From a virus: a stretch of 23,598 nt of DNA. The DNA lies in IMG/VR virus record IMGVR_UViG_3300037882_001399, positions 1 to 23,598 of that record; one strand, 5' to 3'. The translations under genes were made by a program, and so were the position numbers. This document shows positions 13,420 to 20,492 of this stretch, piece by piece (position 1 is the first letter of the stretch; the number at the start of each line of letters is the position of its first letter). A model generated the notes under the pieces. It was not told where the DNA came from, did not search any database, and saw nothing but the letters and a program-made list of their open reading frames with translations.

Positions 13420-15315
13420 TTAACTCGCTTTCTTGTACGTTTGGTTAGAGTTGCCTTGGCCTTCTTTGGCCCCGGGTTTCTTGTAGAACATATCGTCGTC
13501 AATGTCGTTTACTTCGAACATATCCCCAGAGTGTGATTGGAACTCAATGAAACCAGCGAACCCACACTCACCACCGAAACGGTTCTTACGAACTGTTAGA
13601 CGTGTGATGTTCTTTAAACGCGGGTCATCGTTACGTTCTTTGTTACGTTCCATGTAGATATAAAGGTGTACTAACTTCTCAATGTTACTTGTCCCTCTAA
13701 TCTCATCGTTACGATTAAGGTGGGCTACCATAGCTAGACGAACACCGGCTTTAGCGACGAAACTTTGTAAGCGCGTGGCGATCATATCTAACGCTTGACG
13801 CTCATCGTTGTACCGTTGGTCAGAAGTAATCATAGAGATGTGGTCTAAGATAATTGTTTTACACCCGAACTGGATACTCAACTCACGGATTTTACGTTCG
13901 AGGTACTCAAAGTCTTGAGAGCCACTACCTTCAATCTTAAAGATACGGTTCTTAAGGTCGTACTTATCGATAACAGATTCTACTTCTTCTCGTGTCCACT
14001 TTACACCAGGTAAGCGAATACGTTTGTTTAAGAATAGACCAGCCAAATCTTTGAGGGTAGTACGTGTGTTCTCCTCAAGGATAATCAATCCGATTTTTTC
14101 ATCAGTGTTCATAATTAAATGTTTGATGATGGCTTTAAGAATAGCAGATTTACCTTGACCGGTTTGAGCAGTCCAGCAACTAATTTCACCTTCACCCCAG
14201 CCGTAAGTCATCTCTTGTAAAGATGGGAAAGGGTAAGAGATACGTGTCTCATCAACTTCAGAGAACATCTCTTCCCACAAGTTCTCCCCGTAAAGGATAC
14301 CTTCTGGACACATCTTCTGGGCGTTGTAGAATAAACTCTTGAACTCGCGGTCAAAACCTTTAGTGAGGTAATCGTTAATGTCCCCAATGTTTTCCGCTAA
14401 GTTAATAAACTTCCAACGGGTGTAATCTGCGTACTCCATAATCGCGCTTAACGAAGAACGTCCCGCGTCATCTGGGTCAAAACAGAACACTACTTCTTTA
14501 AATTGGTCGATGTATTGGATAGTGCTTTGGATTGTTTTCTTAGCTGATTGGGCCCCGTTAGAGAGGGATACCACAGGAATAGAGCCACCCAACATTTGAA
14601 AAGCTGATAGCGCGTCTAGTTCCCCTTCAACAATAAGAATAGATTTCTTGTCGTTAGGTGGGAATAAGTTCTGACCGTAAAAAGCTTTAGAGGGAACTTT
14701 ACCGATAATAACACGATTCTCTGTAGATTTGTTACGGAGTTTCTGGCCGATTAAGTGGCCTTGTTGCGCGTCACTGTAGTTGTAAATCTCAGTGATACCT
14801 TTACCGTCTTCACGTAATTCCATGTTGTAGAACTGACGGGTCTTAAGAGAGATACCTCGGTAATCGTGGTCAAACTTTGTACCGAACGTAGGGTTAAATG
14901 GTAAATCTTTAAGAGAGATAATTTTAACTTCTTCCTCTTCTTTAACAACTTCTAGTTCGTCTTCTAACACCACTACTTCATTCTCCTCTAATTCAAAATC
15001 TTCATAATCTTCAATGAACTCTTCTTCAACAACAACAGCTGTTTTAGTTCCCATTACTTTGTTTTCATTAGATGATACTAAATGATTAACCACTTTACCG
15101 TTGTTGTTAAGGAGGATGTCGTAACCGAGTTCTTTAAACTCTTTTTGTAAACGGCTCTTGCCACAAGCGAAACAATGTGATTGCCACACGGGACCGAACT
15201 TTGGGTGACTGTTAAGGTAAAAGGCGTTACCGTCTGAGGAACCACAATCCCCACAAGGTACGTGAATGAGCGAGTCAATCGCTTCTGTCTCAATATTTTT
15301 ATTGAAGGCGTACAC
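13420..15315 (-). CDS. Primase-helicase (T7 gp4-like)
   Basis: A 631-aa protein. The N-terminal zinc domain has C21-x2-C24 and C48-x2-C51. A primase (Toprim) domain follows with LIVEGELDALSAFQ and FCFDPDDAGR. The C-terminal DnaB-like helicase has Walker A TGQGKS and Walker B TIILDHISM. It makes primers and unwinds DNA at the fork. A very acidic linker of about 35 residues (97-131, mostly Glu, Asp and Val) lies between zinc and primase domains, making the protein longer than T7 gp4 (566 aa). The start is GTG at 15315: AAGGAG sits 8 nt before it, after a leader of about 175 nt from promoter P2. An internal ATG at codon 88 could give a helicase-only form as in T7, but no good ribosome site is seen there. 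Confidence 0.96.
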   Translation of the reverse strand: MYAFNKNIETEAIDSLIHVPCGDCGSSDGNAFYLNSHPKFGPVWQSHCFACGKSRLQKEFKELGYDILLNNNGKVVNHLVSSNENKVMGTKTAVVVEEEFIEDYEDFELEENEVVVLEDELEVVKEEEEVKIISLKDLPFNPTFGTKFDHDYRGISLKTRQFYNMELREDGKGITEIYNYSDAQQGHLIGQKLRNKSTENRVIIGKVPSKAFYGQNLFPPNDKKSILIVEGELDALSAFQMLGGSIPVVSLSNGAQSAKKTIQSTIQYIDQFKEVVFCFDPDDAGRSSLSAIMEYADYTRWKFINLAENIGDINDYLTKGFDREFKSLFYNAQKMCPEGILYGENLWEEMFSEVDETRISYPFPSLQEMTYGWGEGEISCWTAQTGQGKSAILKAIIKHLIMNTDEKIGLIILEENTRTTLKDLAGLFLNKRIRLPGVKWTREEVESVIDKYDLKNRIFKIEGSGSQDFEYLERKIRELSIQFGCKTIILDHISMITSDQRYNDERQALDMIATRLQSFVAKAGVRLAMVAHLNRNDEIRGTSNIEKLVHLYIYMERNKERNDDPRLKNITRLTVRKNRFGGECGFAGFIEFQSHSGDMFEVNDIDDDMFYKKPGAKEGQGNSNQTYKKAS

Positions 15316-15376
15316 TACTTTATCTCCTTAAGTGTGTCTAAATGTTTTAAGTGACAAGGGCAGGGTTTGATACCTA

Positions 15377-15481
15377 CTACTTATGGCTCTTACGGATTAA
15401 CCTCCTACTGCTATGCGTGCATACCTCACAATAGAAGGCAAAGTTCCTTATCCGTACTAAACTAAATGTGTCCTTCCACAT
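15377..15481 (-). CDS. Possible leader peptide ORF (34 aa) upstream of primase-helicase
   Basis: The ORF starts with ATG only about 9 nt after the predicted transcription start of promoter P2, and encodes a 34-aa basic peptide (begins MWKDTFSLVRIRNF) with a CEVC pair. AAGG is too near the ATG for a standard ribosome site, so translation would be nearly leaderless. The start codon lies in a small hairpin (ATGTG/CACAT). It could be a leader peptide or chance. The rest of the 15316-15490 leader contains an unused AGGAGG and no other clear gene or tRNA. Confidence 0.3.
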   Translation of the reverse strand: MWKDTFSLVRIRNFAFYCEVCTHSSRRLIRKSHK

Positions 15482-15489
15482 CGCCTTGT

Positions 15490-15526
15490 CGAGTAATTGT
15501 ATAGCTGATTCGCTCTAATTTGTCAA
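15490..15526 (-). promoter_or_regulatory. Sigma-70-type promoter P2 with conserved spacer box
   Basis: The minus strand has TTGACA (15526-15521), a 17-nt spacer and TATACA (15503-15498). The spacer contains TTAGAGCGAATCA, identical to P1 near 1.04 kb, and GACAAGG follows the -10 element after 7 nt as in P1. It begins just after the HNH gene stop and should drive the replication genes starting with primase-helicase. Confidence 0.85.
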
Positions 15527-15530
15527 CCTA

Positions 15531-16082
15531 TTAAATGTTGATGGTGTAAATTAAACCGTTTTTATTGCGGTAACAATGGGTTTGTGGGTCTTCTTCCGTT
15601 AAAGACTCCCACTTACGTGTAGGTACTACGTTCTCGTAAAAGTCTTGGTGAACCTTAGCCGGCGCTAAACCGTGGACGTAAGTGTCCCAATGTTTTCTCA
15701 TACCTAAGTACTCTTCATCCTTCGTAAAGTCCATGAAAGTTCCTAAGAAGGTATCGTCTCTTAAGTTTTCTTTGAAGTGGTAAAGTTTGTGGTGATTCGA
15801 ACAAAGGGGTACACACTTGAGTAACTCATTTAACACCCAACCTCCACTGGTACCCGCGTTCATAAGACCGAATACAGTCCCCGTTTTATCTTCGCGTTTA
15901 ACGTGGTGAAACTCTACGAAAGATTGGTGGTCACCAAACAGAGGGTTATCCCCGTAAGTTTCTGGGGCTAGATGTTTACTACACACAAAGCAAGTACAAT
16001 CGGCTTTAACTTCTCGGTAAAACTGGAATATTTCTCCGTAGTTCACGGGACGTATCTTTCGGTTGTAGTTTATCTGCGACAT
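15531..16082 (-). CDS. HNH endonuclease with zinc-binding cysteines
   Basis: A 183-aa protein. The zinc/HNH module has CFVC (C31, C34), VEFHHV (H59, H60), N85 in LNELL, then CVPLCSNHHKLYHF (C90, C94, H97, H98). This order C-x2-C...HH...N...C-x3-C-x2-HH is the His-Cys/HNH nuclease signature. The family includes free-standing homing nucleases and phage nucleases acting on host or competitor DNA. ATG 16082 is chosen over an upstream GTG (16091), as GAGGGG lies 8 nt before it. That ribosome site can be paired by an upstream ACCCCTC. The stop codon is 5 nt before promoter P2, so the gene could have inserted next to the promoter. Confidence 0.88.
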   Translation of the reverse strand: MSQINYNRKIRPVNYGEIFQFYREVKADCTCFVCSKHLAPETYGDNPLFGDHQSFVEFHHVKREDKTGTVFGLMNAGTSGGWVLNELLKCVPLCSNHHKLYHFKENLRDDTFLGTFMDFTKDEEYLGMRKHWDTYVHGLAPAKVHQDFYENVVPTRKWESLTEEDPQTHCYRNKNGLIYTINI

Positions 16083-16089
16083 AGTAAGC

Positions 16090-16133
16090 ACCCCTCTTTC
16101 CCATCTAAGATAACTTAAAAGAGTCGGAGGGGT
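16090..16133 (-). promoter_or_regulatory. Inverted repeat covering the HNH ribosome-binding site
   Basis: On the minus strand ACCCCTC (16133-16127) is complementary to GAGGGGT (16096-16090), the Shine-Dalgarno region of the HNH gene. A second pairing, CTCTTT with AAAGAG inside the same segment, would compete with it. This may restrict translation of the nuclease. No U-tract follows, so it is not an intrinsic terminator. Confidence 0.4.
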
Positions 16134-16155
16134 AACTTGTATTTAAATCAAAGGT

Positions 16156-16434
16156 TTAGGTTAAGTCGTTGATAATCTTGACAATATCAGCTTTAGGGCG
16201 GAAACCTTGGAACGAGTGTTTAACGTTTTCAGGCGCTAAATCGCCTTCTACAAAGAACAGAGCTGGGACAGTCCGTACTTTAAAGGTAACCGCTAAGGCT
16301 GAACCTTCGTCCGAATCAGCGGCTATCTTAAGAACCGGTATTTGATTCTCGTTAGCGACTTCATCGAGCACCTTATCCATTAACTTACACGGGGCACAAT
16401 TAGCGGTGCCGAATTTGACGATGTTTAAAGTCAT
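16156..16434 (-). CDS. Thioredoxin-like protein (CAPC active site)
   Basis: A 92-aa thioredoxin fold: strand NIVKFG, active site C13-A-P-C16, strand IPVLKIAADSD, and cis-Pro P57 in VRTVPALFF. The canonical Trp before the CxxC is Asn here (NCAPC), closer to some glutaredoxin-like phage proteins. The fold reduces disulfides; the natural partner here is NrdA, whose C-terminal CLAC needs a thiol donor. A T7-like polymerase processivity role is possible but not shown. The stop of the methyltransferase upstream directly touches its ATG (TAAATG). Confidence 0.9.
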   Translation of the reverse strand: MTLNIVKFGTANCAPCKLMDKVLDEVANENQIPVLKIAADSDEGSALAVTFKVRTVPALFFVEGDLAPENVKHSFQGFRPKADIVKIINDLT

Positions 16435-16998
16435 TTATTGTTCTTTCTTTTTCTTTGGTTTAGTGGGGATTTTTACATCAACAAAGTTTAATTGTTGGGG
16501 TAAAGTGAAGTGATGGGAACAGAACCACGCCGTTTGATATTGCGGCGATGAGTTACGTTCTATCCATCCAAATCTTTCAAACTTAATACGACGACTCGGT
16601 ATAAGAACTTTAATACCGTACTTAGTAAATAGTTGAGTGCGCTCTAAACCTTCTAAAGTAGTAAGTGGCATTAACATGGCCCAAGGTTTACCAGACTCGT
16701 AACACTTACGAATGAAGTCAGTCTTCTTAGAGTAAGGTGGGTTAGTGATTGTACACTCGTACTCATCATCACCAAGTTCAGTTGTGAGGAAATCTACCCC
16801 ACCCATAATGTCAGTACCGATAACGTTGAACCCCGCGTTTACTAGACGGTCTACCATCTTACCTTTACCGGCACAAGGTTCCCAAATGTGAAACACGTCT
16901 TTCGGTATGTAAGGAATGATGAGGTCTGTGGCGTAATCTGGGGTGCTCCAATCATCAGGTCGGCCCACACCAATCGGTCTACGGTTAATCGTTTCCAT
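16435..16998 (-). CDS. Adenine-specific DNA methyltransferase-like protein (NPPY)
   Basis: A 187-aa protein. Motif I is EPCAGKGKM (40-48), followed by VIGTDI and GVDFL, and motif IV is NPPY (86-89), the catalytic motif for N6-adenine (or N4-cytosine) methylation. The region after it, AMLMPLTTLEG, fits the family. No clear target-recognition domain and no partner restriction gene are visible, so this is an orphan enzyme that could protect phage DNA. A basic tail (PTKPKKKKEQ) may help DNA binding. It overlaps the preceding gene by 14 nt and runs directly into the thioredoxin-like gene. Confidence 0.85.
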   Translation of the reverse strand: METINRRPIGVGRPDDWSTPDYATDLIIPYIPKDVFHIWEPCAGKGKMVDRLVNAGFNVIGTDIMGGVDFLTTELGDDEYECTITNPPYSKKTDFIRKCYESGKPWAMLMPLTTLEGLERTQLFTKYGIKVLIPSRRIKFERFGWIERNSSPQYQTAWFCSHHFTLPQQLNFVDVKIPTKPKKKKEQ

Positions 16999-17146
16999 TT
17001 ACATCACCTTTCGTTTTTTCTAGTGCGTCTTTAGCTATTTTGGTGGCGTCTTCTAAGCGACTCCCGTAAGACGCAAACATCCCTATTTCACAAATTTTCT
17101 CCAGCGCTTGTACTAGCTCATCTCTTGGTAGTAAACTTTTACTCAT
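16985..17146 (-). CDS. Small helical protein (53 aa), unknown
   Basis: It starts at ATG 17146, with GGAG 9 nt upstream; a longer in-frame reading to 17227 would enter the membrane-protein ORF and is not preferred. The protein MSKSLLPRDELVQALEK...DATKIAKDALEKTKGDVNGND is charged and helical. The ATG overlaps the stop of the upstream 40-aa gene (ATGA). No family recognised. Confidence 0.7.
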   Translation of the reverse strand: MSKSLLPRDELVQALEKICEIGMFASYGSRLEDATKIAKDALEKTKGDVNGND

Positions 17147-17265
17147 CCTATAAAACTCCAGCTTAAGTACGAAAGTATAAACGCTATTGAATACAACAAA
17201 AAGATAGTGGCAAAAGTCGCTCTCCAACCGTATAGTTTATACCCAAATAAATAAAAGTAAGTCAC
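17143..17265 (-). CDS. Short membrane protein (40 aa)
   Basis: Found in the gap between the 117-aa and 53-aa genes. GTG at 17265 has a strong AAGGAGG about 9 nt upstream, within the end of the preceding gene. The peptide begins MTYFYLFGYKLYGWR and continues as one hydrophobic helix (about 16-39). Its TGA overlaps the next ATG (ATGA). The ribosome site and coupling make it convincing in spite of its length. Function unknown. Confidence 0.75.
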   Translation of the reverse strand: MTYFYLFGYKLYGWRATFATIFLLYSIAFILSYLSWSFIG

Positions 17266-17266
17266 T

Positions 17267-17620
17267 TTACTTATCCTCCTTAGTTAAACCTGACATGGCT
17301 TCCTCGAACATTTCTGACAAACAAGTACCTCCGTTGTAAAATCTTAAGGATATTTGGATTGATCCATCAAGATTCTTAGAAGCTAACGACAAGTACTCGT
17401 CTTCTTCAATATCTTTTGTTCCAGAAAAATCGTACAATTCTCCTTTGTACGAAATAAACTCTTTGTAAAACGCGTCTGTAAGTTCCTCAAGGTATGTTTC
17501 CTCGTACCTTAACTCTTTTCCACGTTCTTTCAAAATCCGTTGACACATTAATTCAACGTCTTCACCCTCTTGAGGTTCAACTTTCACGACGCGCCCAACC
17601 CAAAATTCTGTCTGACTCAT
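17267..17620 (-). CDS. Acidic protein, unknown (117 aa)
   Basis: A soluble, strongly acidic protein, with a beta-like N-terminus (WVGRVVKVEPQEG) and a helical Glu-rich middle (ELRYEETYLEELTDAFYKEFI). GGAG lies 8 nt before the ATG, which overlaps the preceding stop (ATGA). It could be a small DNA mimic or host-interaction protein by charge alone, but no family is recognised. Confidence 0.75.
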   Translation of the reverse strand: MSQTEFWVGRVVKVEPQEGEDVELMCQRILKERGKELRYEETYLEELTDAFYKEFISYKGELYDFSGTKDIEEDEYLSLASKNLDGSIQISLRFYNGGTCLSEMFEEAMSGLTKEDK

Positions 17621-17832
17621 TTCTTTTTCTCCGCATAAATAAACTTAGCTGTTTCAAGACCGTCAATGTAAGCTTGTACTTCTTCACTCATTTCAAAACA
17701 TTTGTATTCTTTACTAATGTCTTTGACTATGTGGTTAGATCTATCATAAAAACCCAAAAATACTTGGTATTGGGGTTCGCCGTTCCATTTTTTATGGTGG
17801 ACTACTACTGGCACTCTTTCTTTATCACTCAT
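17617..17832 (-). CDS. Small protein, unknown (71 aa)
   Basis: A 71-aa protein with a beta-rich start (VPVVVHHKKWNGEPQYQVFLGFYD) and a basic end (YAEKKK). It overlaps the preceding membrane-protein gene by 8 nt and the next gene by 4 nt (ATGA), as in a compact operon. A GAG about 8 nt before the ATG is the only ribosome-site match. Function not recognised. Confidence 0.72.
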   Translation of the reverse strand: MSDKERVPVVVHHKKWNGEPQYQVFLGFYDRSNHIVKDISKEYKCFEMSEEVQAYIDGLETAKFIYAEKKK

Positions 17833-18052
17833 TTGGTTTGCTCTTTCTCTTAGTTTTAAATTGGTCTTTTGTTTCGTAAAGGTAAAATGGAAACGCCCAA
17901 GGCCATAATAGAATAAAAATTAACCAAGTCACTAACAGTTTAATAGGAAAAGGCGATTGTAGTTCTACCCCTAAATAAAATCTCTCTACCCCAAAAGATA
18001 ATAGAAAAAGAAATAAACCTATACTTAAATAAATAATTAAACCTAACACCAC
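17825..18052 (-). CDS. Small two-helix membrane protein
   Basis: A 75-aa protein with two hydrophobic segments (about 3-20 and 38-58) and a basic C-terminal tail (KDQFKTKRKSKPNE). The start is GTG at 18052 with AAGGAG 5 nt upstream. A competing ATG two bases further upstream opens a 38-codon hydrophilic frame that I reject. Size and topology resemble holins or small host-membrane proteins, but there is no lysis gene next to it. Located between rtcB and a run of small genes. Confidence 0.7.
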   Translation of the reverse strand: MVLGLIIYLSIGLFLFLLSFGVERFYLGVELQSPFPIKLLVTWLIFILLWPWAFPFYLYETKDQFKTKRKSKPNE

Positions 18053-18070
18053 ACATTCTCCTTCTTTTAA

Positions 18071-19252
18071 TTAATCCTTGTAAGGGTCAGTGACTCCGCG
18101 GGGAGCCATACAAACAACAACCGGTAAAAGTTGTTCTACAATCTCTGTGTACTTCGAGTGGTACCTTAGCACTGATTCGAGGGACTTGTAAACACAAGGT
18201 GATTCGTCTGAATCTCCACCGAATACGTGTATACCGCTATCGAGTAAACTTTGTTTTACCAAAGAGTAATCTACTTGTTTCTTAGCTTGAGTACGTGACA
18301 TCACGCGCCCCGCGCCGTGTACAGTTGAATTACCCATCCGGTAAGATTGTTTAGTACCTTTGATAACGTAAGAGGGGTCTCCCATCGAACCCCCAACAAA
18401 AGCTTCGGTATTCTCGTCGATAAAAGTAGCGCCTTTACGTACCACGTATAAGTTCTCTTTCTTCATACCTACTTTAATCATCTCACGACTTAAGAAGTTA
18501 TGGTGACACTCAACTCTTTTTGTTATTGTAACATCTTTACCTAAAAAAGAATCTAAAACATTCCATACAGATAACATAACTACTTTTCTATTAAGAGCTG
18601 CGTACTCTTGAGCTATTTGTACAGCTTCTAAGTATTCTTGACCTTCAGGGCTATGCGCGTCTAACAAAGTGGGCTCAGCGTCCATAGAGTCCTTAGCGCC
18701 TACCAACTTTAAGAAGTGAGAAGTAATCTTGTGGCCGAAACCTCGAGAACCGAAGTGAGTAGCAATCCACAAAAACCCGTCCTCCCCTTCCATAAGATTT
18801 ACGTAATGGTTTCCTCCCCCAACAGAACCTAACTGCTCTTGTGCTAAAGATTCTAAATCCTTTACAATCTGTGGAGCGTCTTTGGGGACTTGGTACTCTA
18901 ATACTTTTGGGTCTTTTTTACCTTTAGCTCCTACCCCAAAAGAAAGTTCTTGCATAAGTAAACCTCCGAGTGTTTGTTCAAACCCGCGTATCTCATTTAC
19001 TTTAACGTCAGTTTTGAACACAGTGTTACCACACCCGATGTCGTAACCAACACCAGAGATAGACAGTTTGTCTGAGTAACCGACAACACCACCGATGGGG
19101 TGCGCGTAACCGTAGTGACCGTCCGCGCACAGAGCACCGAACCGCGCTGAAGGGTGTTCCATCACTTTGTTCATTTGGTTGATTGTGTTCTCGTCAAACC
19201 ACTCGTAAGGGTTTGTGACAGGTGTCGACCACTTGGTTTTATTGATTGTCAT
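18071..19252 (-). CDS. rtcB: RtcB-type RNA ligase
   Basis: A 393-aa protein from ATG 19252, whose ATG overlaps the upstream stop (ATGA); a longer in-frame start is not needed. Diagnostic motifs are ADGHYGYAHPIGGV, GVGYDIGCGN (D71, C74 metal ligands), SVGGGNH (H149), THFGSRG (H166), ECHHN (H250/H251) and the guanylylated His in VHGAGRVMSR (H312). RtcB joins RNA 3'-phosphate or cyclic phosphate ends to 5'-OH using GTP and manganese. In a phage it probably repairs tRNAs or other RNAs cut by host ribonucleases. It is somewhat shorter than cellular RtcB but all catalytic residues appear present. No archease partner is visible. Confidence 0.95.
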   Translation of the reverse strand: MTINKTKWSTPVTNPYEWFDENTINQMNKVMEHPSARFGALCADGHYGYAHPIGGVVGYSDKLSISGVGYDIGCGNTVFKTDVKVNEIRGFEQTLGGLLMQELSFGVGAKGKKDPKVLEYQVPKDAPQIVKDLESLAQEQLGSVGGGNHYVNLMEGEDGFLWIATHFGSRGFGHKITSHFLKLVGAKDSMDAEPTLLDAHSPEGQEYLEAVQIAQEYAALNRKVVMLSVWNVLDSFLGKDVTITKRVECHHNFLSREMIKVGMKKENLYVVRKGATFIDENTEAFVGGSMGDPSYVIKGTKQSYRMGNSTVHGAGRVMSRTQAKKQVDYSLVKQSLLDSGIHVFGGDSDESPCVYKSLESVLRYHSKYTEIVEQLLPVVVCMAPRGVTDPYKD

Positions 19253-19593
19253 TTTAAAGTACTTTCCAAATCTGTTACTAGTTTTGACCAAAGGTTTTGA
19301 CTTACGAATACCTCATCACCAGCTTTACAAATAAACATTAAATCTTCGACATCATACTTTGTAGACGATCTAAAGTCAAAAGGGGCTGTAAATATTGAAC
19401 AGTGTCGGTTATTGTACCACTCTAAAACTTCTTCTGGTGTGTTTAACTTTTGTCCCCACCAAAAACGTTTACCAAGGTACTTATCTACTACATCTTTTTT
19501 ACACTTATCATTGTACTCTAGCCGTTTCTTGTCCCACAACTCACACATACTAAGACATTTTTTAGCGTCTATTTTTAAGTAGCCGTGTATCAT
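19249..19593 (-). CDS. Unknown protein coupled to rtcB (114 aa)
   Basis: Start chosen at ATG 19593, because AAGGA lies 8 nt upstream; the first ATG (19602) is directly against that site. The protein (MIHGYLKIDAKKCLSMCELWDKK...) has C13 and C17 in CLSMC, later Cys residues, and an aromatic middle (FWWGQ, LEWYNN). Its stop overlaps the rtcB start (ATGA), so its level is tied to the ligase. No family recognised. It could be a small RNA-binding or regulatory partner of RtcB, which is inference from coupling alone. Confidence 0.72.
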   Translation of the reverse strand: MIHGYLKIDAKKCLSMCELWDKKRLEYNDKCKKDVVDKYLGKRFWWGQKLNTPEEVLEWYNNRHCSIFTAPFDFRSSTKYDVEDLMFICKAGDEVFVSQNLWSKLVTDLESTLK

Positions 19594-19614
19594 TCCCGAC
19601 ATCCTTTTAAAAAG

Positions 19615-19911
19615 TTAGAGGTTCTTAAATAAAGTAACCACGAGAGCCGCAGCTACAAAGAGGTACGAGGTCTTTAGTAAGATGAACCAAATGGGACTAT
19701 CTTCGTAAACTTGACAGATACTGTAATTTAAATCCGGATCACCTTCAGTTTGTAAGTACTTCTCAACTTCTCTTAAGTTTTTAAACTTTCCTAACTCTGT
19801 TTCTTGACCGTCAATAGTTACAATGTACTCCGCTTTGTAAGTAAAGTACGATGTCCAAACTACTTCAAACTTTTCAGCTACACTCATGTTATATATTACT
19901 GGATTTTTCAT
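19615..19911 (-). CDS. Tail-anchored-like membrane protein, unknown (98 aa)
   Basis: The N-terminal 70 residues are soluble and beta-like (YIVTIDGQETELGKFKNL), and a single hydrophobic helix (about 74-95, WFILLKTSYLFVAAALVVTLF) ends the protein, the topology of a tail-anchored membrane protein. The ATG overlaps the preceding stop by one base (TGATG). Function not recognised. Confidence 0.72.
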   Translation of the reverse strand: MKNPVIYNMSVAEKFEVVWTSYFTYKAEYIVTIDGQETELGKFKNLREVEKYLQTEGDPDLNYSICQVYEDSPIWFILLKTSYLFVAAALVVTLFKNL

Positions 19912-20111
19912 CAGAAGTCCCTTTCCGCGGGATTAAGTTTTCTATTTATAAAAGAATCTATTTCTCTTTTATCGCGTAAGTGTTTTATCTTGTTGTACCT
20001 TTTAGCGCGAATCGCGTAGAAAAGTTTTCTTCGAGACACACTGTCCCACGAAATACCTAAAATGTCAACTAGAATTTTTACTAAGTAGTAGTCCTTATCG
20101 TCTCTTCTCAT
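19911..20111 (-). CDS. Small basic protein, unknown (66 aa)
   Basis: A 66-aa protein rich in Arg and Lys, with a helix-turn-helix-like spacing VDILGISWDSVSRRKLFYAIR that might bind nucleic acid. It overlaps the upstream gene by 17 nt in another frame, and the downstream gene by 1 nt. The family is unknown. Confidence 0.68.
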   Translation of the reverse strand: MRRDDKDYYLVKILVDILGISWDSVSRRKLFYAIRAKRYNKIKHLRDKREIDSFINRKLNPAERDF

Positions 20112-20403
20112 AAGCGGCTATAGCTTTCCAAAGATTATTAGCCTCGTTTGAGAGATTGATTAAAGCGTAATTAGAAGCGACATAGTTTTCGGGCAGACGT
20201 TGTAAAAGGTTAGTAAACTTATCCTCTAAGTTTTTAACGCGACGAATCATAGCCCCCGCTAAATCCTCTGAGTAACTTTGAGATAAGTCTTGGCTTTTCT
20301 TAATAAGGTTGTTAGTTTTATCGACTAAACTTTTAGGTGCAGTCTCAGTACGTCCGTGGTCATTAGCGGCGCTCTTTTGGGTATTTGTGTTCGTCATCAT
20401 CAT
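20095..20403 (-). CDS. Helical protein, unknown (about 102 aa)
   Basis: First gene after promoter P3. It begins with three ATG codons in a row, so the exact start is uncertain by two codons; no good ribosome site precedes them. The N-terminal 30 residues are polar and likely disordered (TNTNTQKSAANDHGRTE); the rest forms amphipathic helices (NLEDKFTNLLQRL). No motif recognised. Confidence 0.7.
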   Translation of the reverse strand: MMMTNTNTQKSAANDHGRTETAPKSLVDKTNNLIKKSQDLSQSYSEDLAGAMIRRVKNLEDKFTNLLQRLPENYVASNYALINLSNEANNLWKAIAAYEKRR

Positions 20404-20458
20404 GGTTAGAGTTTGAATCCCATTTCTTTTGTTAGAAGGTTTGTTATATAGGATTCAA

Positions 20459-20486
20459 CTTATACTTAAGTTTAAAATAAAGTCAA
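20459..20486 (-). promoter_or_regulatory. Sigma-70-type promoter P3
   Basis: The minus strand has TTGACT (20486-20481), a 16-nt spacer and TATAAG (20464-20459) in the 89-nt gap before the helical-protein gene. The spacer is AT-rich and lacks the conserved box of P1 and P2, and no GACAAGG follows, so it may belong to a different temporal class. It would drive the rtcB-side small genes. Confidence 0.6.
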
Positions 20487-20492
20487 TACAAC

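Noticed and set aside
18015-18054. 38-codon frame from ATG overlapping the two-helix membrane gene start
   Set aside because: The GTG frame has a better composition and a matched AAGGAG, while the ATG frame has random-looking content.
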